Shown one piece after another: positions 58,037 through 64,000 of a stretch of 64,000 bases of DNA (position 1 is the stretch's first letter; each line of letters opens with the position of its first letter). The notes under the pieces are model-generated. The model did not search any database. It had not been told where the DNA came from and saw only the letters and a program-made list of their open reading frames with translations. Where the stretch lies: NCBI RefSeq assembly GCF_013369335.1, contig NZ_SZQJ01000003.1:175052-239051 (forward strand), in the 5' to 3' direction. Origin of the DNA: Vibrio sp. JPW-9-11-11 (GTDB lineage Bacteria > Pseudomonadota > Gammaproteobacteria > Enterobacterales > Vibrionaceae). Both the position numbers and the translations under genes were made by a program.

Positions 58037-58762
58037 TTATTCGGGATTTAACTCGATCAGTCGCTCAGTTCGAGTTACTGCGTCTTGCAGACCTAATTGT
58101 TGATAAGCCTCAAGCTGAATCGCGAGAGATTTGCGAGCTGCCTCAGTATCGGGGTAGGTCTTTTGCAGCTCTTGGGCTCGATTGATTGCCGCAATCCATG
58201 CTTCCCGACGTAAATAGAAATCTGCTGTCGCTAAGTCATATTCAGCTAAGCGATTCTTGAGTGCGTACATTCTTTTTTGCGCGTCTTGGGCATATGGACT
58301 CGTTGGGTAACGTTCAAGGAGCTTTTTGAAGTCTGCAAACGCTTTTTTGACCGGCTCTGGATCTCGGTCACTGCGGTCGACGTTGAATAAGTCATGCATG
58401 AAGTTGCGATCTTGCGCCATGTGAGTTAGGCCGCGCATATACAAAACCCAGTCGAGTTTTTCGTGAGTTGGGTTTAAGCGAGTAAAGCGCTCAATGGTCG
58501 CTAAACCAAGGGCGAGATCGTCGTTCTTGTAGTAAGCGTAGATTAAGTCAAGCTGCACTTGCTCAGAGTAAGCGCCAAATGGGTAACGTGAGTCGAGCGC
58601 TTCCAGTTTCTCAATGGCTGTTAGCCAATTACCACCTTGAAGCGAAACCTGGGCTTCTGAGTACAGCTCAGATGGTGGCACATCGGGAACAATCTCTTCG
58701 CTGCTCGAGCAGCCAACCAATACAGATAATGCCAACAAGCCAGATAGAGTGTGCTTTTTCAT
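58037..58762 (-). CDS. bamD: Outer membrane assembly lipoprotein BamD
   Basis: Essential lipoprotein of the beta-barrel assembly machine with BamA. The 241 residues start with a lipoprotein signal (MKKHTLSGLLALSVLVGC), cut before the cysteine at residue 18. The mature part is five TPR-like repeats, with ALDSRYPFGAYSEQVQLD and FKKLLERYPTSPYAQDAQKR. The frame is open to 58867, but ATG 58762 gives the signal peptide. Divergent from rluD with a 135-bp gap, as in E. coli. Confidence 0.95.
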   Translation of the reverse strand: MKKHTLSGLLALSVLVGCSSSEEIVPDVPPSELYSEAQVSLQGGNWLTAIEKLEALDSRYPFGAYSEQVQLDLIYAYYKNDDLALGLATIERFTRLNPTHEKLDWVLYMRGLTHMAQDRNFMHDLFNVDRSDRDPEPVKKAFADFKKLLERYPTSPYAQDAQKRMYALKNRLAEYDLATADFYLRREAWIAAINRAQELQKTYPDTEAARKSLAIQLEAYQQLGLQDAVTRTERLIELNPE

Positions 58763-58897
58763 GTCAGGATTCGATTCCTTGAGATAAATATTTCTGTTGC
58801 TTCCGTTACTTTCGAGTGCGTAACAGATACAATGTCCAAACAGCGTATTTTTCCATAGTAGTGACAATTAGTCTCACAGTTTTTAAAAAAGTTCGAT

Positions 58898-59875
58898 ATG
58901 GCCCAGCAGATTGAGTTAACAAATACAGTAAAAGATAGCCAACTAGGCCAACGCCTTGACCAAGCGATTGCCGAATTGTTCGGCGATTTCTCCCGTTCAC
59001 GTCTTAAAGAGTGGTTGCTAGACGGCAAAGTCCAAGTCAACGGTGAAGTGGTCACTAAGCCACGCACGAAAGTAATGGGTGGAGAAGAGATTGTCTTGCA
59101 AGCAGAGCTCGAAGATGAAGAGCGCTGGGAAGCACAAGATATCCCGTTAGATATTGTCTACGAAGACGATGATATTATTGTTATCAATAAACCACGCGAC
59201 TTCGTCGTTCATCCAGGCGCAGGTACACCAGATGGTACTGTGCTGAATGCCCTACTACACCATTTCCCTGCCATTGCTGAAGTTCCACGTGCCGGTATCG
59301 TTCACCGTCTTGATAAAGACACTACAGGTTTAATGGTGGTGGCGAAAACCGTTCCAGCGCAAACTCGCTTAGTCCGAGCGCTACAAAAACGGAATATCAC
59401 TCGAGAGTATGAAGCGATCGCGATTGGTCGAATGACCGCTGGTGGCCGCGTTGAACAGCCTATTGGGCGTCACTCAACCAAGCGCACTTTGATGGCGGTT
59501 AGTCCAATGGGCAAGCCTGCCGTGACTCATTACCGAGTAGCAGAGCACTTCCGCGAACACACGCGTATTCGTTTACGACTCGAAACGGGTCGAACGCACC
59601 AGATTCGTGTCCATATGGCGTATCTTCAACACCCACTATTAGGAGACACGGCATACGGCGGACGAGCTCGTATTCCAGCCGGCGCGACAGAAGAGCTTGC
59701 AGAGATGATCCGCAAATTTGATCGCCAGGCTTTGCATGCAGTGATGCTGAAGTTTGAACATCCAGTGACAGGGGAGGAACTGGAATTTCATGCACCAGTG
59801 CCTGATGACATGGTCGAAATGGCTGAAGCATTGCGTCAAGACACGCGTGAACATGGGTTAGAAGACGAATTTTAA
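58898..59875 (+). CDS. rluD: 23S rRNA pseudouridine synthase RluD
   Basis: Makes pseudouridines 1911, 1915 and 1917 in helix 69 of 23S rRNA. The 325 residues have an N-terminal S4 RNA-binding domain (about 15-75, with RLDQAIAELFGDFSRSRL) and the catalytic aspartate in VHRLDKDTTGLMVVAK near 138. Full length. pgeF begins 2 bp after its stop, so they are coupled. Confidence 0.96.
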   Translation: MAQQIELTNTVKDSQLGQRLDQAIAELFGDFSRSRLKEWLLDGKVQVNGEVVTKPRTKVMGGEEIVLQAELEDEERWEAQDIPLDIVYEDDDIIVINKPRDFVVHPGAGTPDGTVLNALLHHFPAIAEVPRAGIVHRLDKDTTGLMVVAKTVPAQTRLVRALQKRNITREYEAIAIGRMTAGGRVEQPIGRHSTKRTLMAVSPMGKPAVTHYRVAEHFREHTRIRLRLETGRTHQIRVHMAYLQHPLLGDTAYGGRARIPAGATEELAEMIRKFDRQALHAVMLKFEHPVTGEELEFHAPVPDDMVEMAEALRQDTREHGLEDEF

Positions 59876-59877
59876 CT

Positions 59878-60606
59878 ATGGAGCAAATCATCCCCAATTG
59901 GCCAGCGCCGAAGCAAGTGAAAGCCTTTGCCTCAACTCGTTGTGATGGTTACTCACTTGGCGTTTACCAAGGACTTAATTTAGGTACACATGTTGGGGAT
60001 AACCGCGAGCACGTTCTTAAAAATCGTCACTGGCTTACTCAGCAAGCCCAGATGCCGTCGGCGCCCATTTGGCTTAACCAAACCCATTCAACGATTGTGG
60101 TGGAACAAGACCAGCCGACCCCGGACGTTATCGACGCCGATGGCGTTTGGACTCAAACTCCAGGGGTTGTCTGCTCGGCAATGACAGCGGATTGTCTGCC
60201 AATCTTATTAACCAATCAACAGGGAACCCAAGTCGCCGCCGTGCATGCAGGTTGGCGCGGCCTTGCTGGTGGGATTGTCGAAAACGCTGTTGCGCAATTG
60301 AGCGGGCCGCTCATGGCGTGGATTGGGCCGGCTATTGGACCTGATGCGTTTGAAGTCGGTGATGATGTAGTCCAAGCGTTTTCATCTGAGATTCCACAAG
60401 CGATTGAAGCTTTCCAAGCTTTACCTAAAAAGGGGAAGTGGCTTGCTGACATGAATCGATTAGTCACCCAAAGACTTAATCGTGTCGGTGTTGAACACAT
60501 CTACTACAGTGACCTTTGTACCTATCGCGATCCTCATCGTTTTTACTCGTACCGTCGAGACGGCGTCACCGGTCGTCAAGCAAGCTTTATTTGGATTAAT
60601 CCATAA
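59878..60606 (+). CDS. pgeF: Purine nucleoside phosphorylase-like / laccase-domain protein PgeF
   Basis: A YfiH/DUF152 (multicopper-type oxidase fold) protein; in E. coli it edits peptidoglycan precursors, preventing L-serine in place of L-alanine, and other members act on nucleosides. The 242 residues hold the metal-site histidine and cysteine motifs SAMTADCLPILL and AAVHAGWRGLAGGI, plus DLCTYRDPHRFYSYRRDG. Lies between rluD and clpB as in E. coli and V. cholerae. The physiological reaction in Vibrio is not settled. Confidence 0.88.
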   Translation: MEQIIPNWPAPKQVKAFASTRCDGYSLGVYQGLNLGTHVGDNREHVLKNRHWLTQQAQMPSAPIWLNQTHSTIVVEQDQPTPDVIDADGVWTQTPGVVCSAMTADCLPILLTNQQGTQVAAVHAGWRGLAGGIVENAVAQLSGPLMAWIGPAIGPDAFEVGDDVVQAFSSEIPQAIEAFQALPKKGKWLADMNRLVTQRLNRVGVEHIYYSDLCTYRDPHRFYSYRRDGVTGRQASFIWINP

Positions 60607-60640
60607 CCTTTCTATTACTGGGCCAAATATCGGACCAGAC

Positions 60641-60671
60641 CTTGAAAATCGAGTCAAGCGTATCCATCTTT
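60641..60671 (+). promoter_or_regulatory. Heat-shock (sigma-32) promoter of clpB
   Basis: CTTGAAA (60641-60647) is followed after 15-16 bp by TCCATCTT, similar to the sigma-32 elements CTTGAAA and CCCCATNT. It lies 45 bp before the clpB ATG. Confidence 0.65.
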
Positions 60672-60715
60672 CATACAGATTAGTCCATTTTCTCTGTTGA
60701 GGTAGGAAGGTAGAT

Positions 60716-63292
60716 ATGCGTCTTGATAGATTTACCAGTAAGTTCCAAATTGCGATATCTGACGCTCAGTCGTTAGCATTGGGACGAGATCATCAATATA
60801 TTGAACCTGTGCATCTGATGGTTGCGTTGATGGACCAAAATGGTAGTCCGATTCGTCCGTTACTGACCATGCTTGATGTCGATGTCACTCATCTGCGCTC
60901 GAAACTGAGTGAGATGTTGGACCGTTTACCCAAAGTCAGTGGTATCGGTGGTGACGTACAGCTCTCTAGCTCCATGGGCACGTTGTTTAACGTATGTGAC
61001 AAGGTGGCACAAAAGCGCCAAGATGCCTATATCTCCTCAGAAGTGTTCTTACTTGCCGCTCTAGAAGACAAAGGACCGCTCGGTTCTCTGCTTAAAGAAA
61101 TGGGTTTAACCGAAACCAAAGTCAGCGGTGCGATCGATAAGATACGTGGCGGGCAGACAGTCAACGACCCTAATGCAGAGGAACTTCGTCAAGCATTGGA
61201 GAAGTTCACTATCGATCTTACCGAGCGCGCTGAGCAAGGCAAATTGGATCCGGTGATAGGTCGTGATGATGAGATTCGCCGTACGATCCAAGTTCTTCAA
61301 CGTCGAACCAAAAATAACCCGGTGATCATTGGTGAGCCGGGTGTGGGTAAAACGGCAATTGTCGAAGGTCTTGCTCAGCGTATCGTCAACAACGAGGTGC
61401 CAGAGGGGCTGCGTGGTCGTCGGGTATTATCACTCGATCTGGGGGCGCTTGTGGCTGGTGCTAAGTATCGCGGAGAATTCGAAGAACGCCTTAAATCCGT
61501 ATTGAACGAACTCGCTAAAGAAGAGGGCAACGTGATCCTCTTTATCGATGAGATCCATACCATGGTTGGCGCGGGTAAAGGCGAAGGCTCAATGGATGCT
61601 GGCAATATGTTAAAACCAGCTCTAGCGCGGGGCGAGTTGCACTGCGTCGGGGCGACCACTTTGGATGAATATCGCCAGTATATAGAAAAAGACCCTGCGC
61701 TTGAACGTCGATTCCAAAAAGTGTTGGTTGATGAGCCGACCGTTGAAGACACGGTCGCGATATTGCGAGGGCTCAAAGAGCGCTACGAACTTCATCATCA
61801 TGTTGAGATTACCGACCCGGCGATTGTTGCGGCGGCGAGTTTATCGCATCGTTACGTTTCTGATCGTCAATTGCCGGACAAAGCGATTGATCTAATCGAT
61901 GAGGCGGCATCAAGCATTCGTATGCAGATTGACTCTAAACCCGAATCATTAGATAAGCTCGAGCGTAAAATCATCCAACTTAAGATTGAACAGCAGGCAT
62001 TAAGTAATGAGCACGATGAAGCGAGTGAGAAACGCTTTAACACACTCAATCAAGAGTTGGCAGAAAAGGAGCGAGAATTTGCAGAGCTTGAGGAAGTGTG
62101 GAACGCAGAGAAAGCGGCCCTTTCAGGTACCCAGCACATCAAGTCAGAGTTAGAGCAAGCGCGTATGGACATGGAGTTTGCGCGTCGTGCTGGTGATTTA
62201 AACCGTATGTCTGAGCTTCAGTATGGTCGGATCCCCGAACTTGAGAAGCAGCTCGATTTGGCGACACAAGCTGAAATGCAAGAGATGACGTTGCTACGTA
62301 ATAAAGTGACCGACAACGAGATCGCTGAAGTGTTGTCAAAACAGACCGGGATTCCAGTCTCGAAAATGCTCGAAGCAGAAAAAGAAAAACTTCTGAGGAT
62401 GGAAGAGGTATTGCACAATCGTGTAATTGGTCAGACCGAAGCGGTTGAAGTAGTGTCGAATGCAATTCGCCGTAGCAGGGCAGGGCTTTCAGACCCTAAC
62501 AGGCCCATTGGTTCATTCTTATTCCTCGGACCTACTGGGGTGGGTAAAACTGAGCTGTGTAAAACGCTGGCCAATTTCATGTTTGACAGTGAAGACGCAA
62601 TGGTCCGTATCGATATGTCAGAGTTTATGGAGAAGCATTCTGTCGCTCGATTGGTAGGTGCTCCTCCTGGCTATGTTGGTTATGAAGAAGGCGGCTACCT
62701 CACTGAAGCTGTACGTCGTAAGCCTTACTCGGTAATTTTGCTTGATGAAGTCGAGAAAGCGCACCCTGATGTGTTCAATATTCTGCTGCAGGTGCTCGAT
62801 GATGGTCGCTTGACGGATGGACAGGGGCGTACGGTTGATTTTCGCAATACTGTTGTGATTATGACGTCTAACTTAGGTTCAGCGAGTATTCAGGAAAACT
62901 TTGGTACGGTTGACTACCAAGGAATGAAAGAGCAAGTGATGGAAGTTGTGCGCAAACATTTCCGACCAGAGTTCCTTAACCGAGTAGATGAGAGTGTGGT
63001 GTTCCACCCATTAGGAAAAGATCACATTAAATCTATTGCTTCTATCCAACTGCAACGTTTGTCTTCTCGATTGGAAGAGAAAGGATACGTATTGGAAGTA
63101 TCGGATAAGGCGCTTGAATTGATTGCTCAAGTCGGTTTCGACCCGGTTTATGGTGCAAGACCGCTCAAGCGTGCGATTCAACATAGCGTTGAAAACCCAC
63201 TCGCAAAAGAGATTCTGTCAGGCAAAGTCGTACAAGATAAACCAATAAAATTGCTAGTCAGTAACGATCAAATCATTGCTCACCAGCAGTAA
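60716..63292 (+). CDS. clpB: Disaggregase ClpB
   Basis: A hexameric AAA+ chaperone that pulls proteins out of aggregates with DnaK. The 858 residues comprise an N domain (1-150), a first ATPase domain with Walker [16 protein letters not shown] near 206, a long coiled-coil middle domain (about 410-520), and a second ATPase domain with Walker [16 protein letters not shown] near 605. The pore loops [10 protein letters not shown] and GYVGYEEGG are intact. Strong AGGAAGG before the ATG, with a sigma-32-like promoter upstream. Located just before an rRNA operon, as I recall in V. cholerae. Confidence 0.97.
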   Translation: MRLDRFTSKFQIAISDAQSLALGRDHQYIEPVHLMVALMDQNGSPIRPLLTMLDVDVTHLRSKLSEMLDRLPKVSGIGGDVQLSSSMGTLFNVCDKVAQKRQDAYISSEVFLLAALEDKGPLGSLLKEMGLTETKVSGAIDKIRGGQTVNDPNAEELRQALEKFTIDLTERAEQGKLDPVIGRDDEIRRTIQVLQRRTKNNPVIIGEPGVGKTAIVEGLAQRIVNNEVPEGLRGRRVLSLDLGALVAGAKYRGEFEERLKSVLNELAKEEGNVILFIDEIHTMVGAGKGEGSMDAGNMLKPALARGELHCVGATTLDEYRQYIEKDPALERRFQKVLVDEPTVEDTVAILRGLKERYELHHHVEITDPAIVAAASLSHRYVSDRQLPDKAIDLIDEAASSIRMQIDSKPESLDKLERKIIQLKIEQQALSNEHDEASEKRFNTLNQELAEKEREFAELEEVWNAEKAALSGTQHIKSELEQARMDMEFARRAGDLNRMSELQYGRIPELEKQLDLATQAEMQEMTLLRNKVTDNEIAEVLSKQTGIPVSKMLEAEKEKLLRMEEVLHNRVIGQTEAVEVVSNAIRRSRAGLSDPNRPIGSFLFLGPTGVGKTELCKTLANFMFDSEDAMVRIDMSEFMEKHSVARLVGAPPGYVGYEEGGYLTEAVRRKPYSVILLDEVEKAHPDVFNILLQVLDDGRLTDGQGRTVDFRNTVVIMTSNLGSASIQENFGTVDYQGMKEQVMEVVRKHFRPEFLNRVDESVVFHPLGKDHIKSIASIQLQRLSSRLEEKGYVLEVSDKALELIAQVGFDPVYGARPLKRAIQHSVENPLAKEILSGKVVQDKPIKLLVSNDQIIAHQQ

Positions 63293-63313
63293 TGACAAAG
63301 TAAGGTGACAATT

Positions 63314-63342
63314 GAGGCCCCTATTCGGGGCCTTTTTTATCG
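63314..63342 (+). terminator. Terminator after clpB
   Basis: AGGCCCC TATT CGGGGCCTTTTTTATCG: GC-rich stem and U run 20 bp after the stop. Confidence 0.92.
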
Positions 63343-63410
63343 TTTTTTCATCATTTTGCTGTTTTTGTAGGCAAACAGTTTGTTGCGAGCACTTTTTTCT
63401 GGTTTGGCTA

Positions 63411-63438
63411 TTGTGCTTTATTTAGAACTGCCTATAAT
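63411..63438 (+). promoter_or_regulatory. rrn promoter P1
   Basis: TTGTGC (63411-63416), 16 bp, then a perfect TATAAT (63433-63438) followed by a GC-rich discriminator TCGCCTCCG. AT-rich sequence upstream suits UP elements. The GC-rich discriminator is typical of stringently controlled rRNA promoters. Confidence 0.7.
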
Positions 63439-63523
63439 TCGCCTCCGTTGTCAGCGAATAGCACGACAACTTAAGGCGGAAAAGTTTACCAATAGCTTTT
63501 ACCGAAATAACAAAAAAAGTGTT

Positions 63524-63550
63524 TGACACAATAAGTTATATCGCTAAAAT
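63524..63550 (+). promoter_or_regulatory. rrn promoter P2
   Basis: Consensus TTGACA (63524-63529) and TAAAAT (63545-63550), 15 bp apart, followed by GTCCGTCCG. A-rich bases at 63510-63520 fit an UP element. Lies about 230 bp before 16S. Confidence 0.7.
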
Positions 63551-63577
63551 GTCCGTCCGTTTTGAGCGTAGTTCAGA

Positions 63578-63590
63578 ACGAAGTTCTTTA
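63578..63590 (+). promoter_or_regulatory. rrn leader antitermination (boxA-like) region
   Basis: GTTCTTTAAAAAT resembles the boxA core (GCTCTTTAACA) of rRNA leaders; position between P2 and 16S is right. Match is partial. Confidence 0.45.
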
Positions 63591-63780
63591 AAAATATAGA
63601 CCTATCAATCTGTGTGGGCACTCGTTGATGATAATCCAATTAGATACTTCGGTATCAAATTAGGTTTCAATGAAACGAAGTGACCATTGAATCGAAAGAT
63701 TCAGCACAGTCAATTCAAACATTACTTTAGCTATTTATTAGCAAAGGAATGTTCAGTATTCATTGAGCCGACAAAATCTT

Positions 63781-64000
63781 AAATTGAAGAGTTTGATCAT
63801 GGCTCAGATTGAACGCTGGCGGCAGGCCTAACACATGCAAGTCGAGCGGAAACGAGTTATCAAAGCCTTCGGGTGGCGATAACGGCGTCGAGCGGCGGAC
63901 GGGTGAGTAATGCCTGGGAAATTGCCCTGATGTGGGGGATAACCATTGGAAACGATGGCTAATACCGCATAATAGCTTCGGCTCAAAGAGGGGGACCTTC
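63781..64000 (+). rRNA. rrs: 16S ribosomal RNA, 5' portion
   Basis: Begins AAATTGAAGAGTTTGATCAT, the mature bacterial 16S 5' end, and continues through GGCGGCAGGCCTAACACATG and CGGACGGGTGAGTAATGCC. The window ends after 220 bp, near E. coli position 215. The variable V1 region (AAACGAGTTATC ... GATAACGGCG) is of Vibrio type. Confidence 0.99.

Noticed and set aside
59499..59897. 132-codon reading frame antisense to rluD
   Set aside because: It lies wholly opposite rluD and the pgeF start, with no ribosome site; typical shadow of a coding strand.
61375..61776. 133-codon reading frame antisense to clpB
   Set aside because: Serine- and arginine-rich composition produced by the complement of conserved ATPase codons.

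Overview
The window is a stretch of core chromosome from a Vibrio species. Four things support this: close protein-level resemblance to known Vibrio proteins (VpsR, HlyU, NspS, MbaA, RocS and PlzA types); a gene order from holD/rimI through clpB that I recall from the Vibrio cholerae large chromosome; many paired rho-independent terminators; and a partial 16S rRNA gene at the right edge. I cannot name the species. Almost all of the DNA is ordinary, dense, vertically inherited genes. I see no prophage, integron, insertion sequence with a transposase, CRISPR array or tRNA gene. Two small non-coding repeat elements are present: an ERIC/IRU-like palindrome after prfC and a MITE-like element beside nspS.

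Layout. 1-3.1 kb: folP (cut by the window edge), glmM, holD, rimI. 3.1-9.2 kb: a RocS-type GGDEF-EAL protein, prfC, srmB, trmN6. 9.5-15.7 kb: brnQ, prfB with its programmed frameshift, lysS, the biofilm regulator vpsR and a 39-codon small ORF. 15.8-18.3 kb: DUF1127 gene, tas, a DUF6482 gene, mutH. A 617-bp spacer with three DnaA-box matches follows. 18.9-24.2 kb: rppH, ptsP, a TauE/SafE exporter, lgt, thyA. 24.3-27.6 kb: nptA, nhaR, hlyU, rpsT. 27.9-35.5 kb: murJ, ribF, ileS, lspA, fkpB, ispH. 35.6-43.3 kb: a CstA-family transporter, a DUF2799 lipoprotein, the peptidoglycan recycling genes murQ, anmK and nagZ, and the BtsR/BtsS two-component pair. 43.5-47.1 kb: aroF-tyrA with three TyrR boxes, an M23 peptidase and a PilZ protein. 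47.3-52 kb: ettA, slt, trpR, yjjX. 52-55.4 kb: mbaA and nspS. 55.8-58.8 kb: pheA with its pheL attenuator, raiA, bamD. 58.9-63.3 kb: rluD, pgeF, clpB, followed by tandem rrn promoters and the start of 16S rRNA.

How the genes work together. Several unlinked cyclic di-GMP components lie within about 52 kb: RocS and MbaA (make or break the signal), VpsR and PlzA (respond to it) and NspS (polyamine input to MbaA). A second theme is aromatic amino acid supply (aroF, tyrA, pheA, trpR), with operator and attenuator control readable in the DNA. A third is cell wall and envelope turnover (murJ, lgt, lspA, slt, murQ, anmK, nagZ, an M23 peptidase, bamD).

The most striking regulatory structure is an array of five 8-bp repeats spaced exactly 20 bp apart upstream of the CstA-family gene. 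The repeats resemble the BtsR (LytTR) recognition motif, and the btsS/btsR pair lies a few kilobases away, which suggests a pyruvate-sensing and uptake circuit. Other points of interest are a possible nspS promoter built from a MITE end, the DnaA-box cluster between mutH and rppH, and a glmM-holD junction that lacks the usual secG neighbour.
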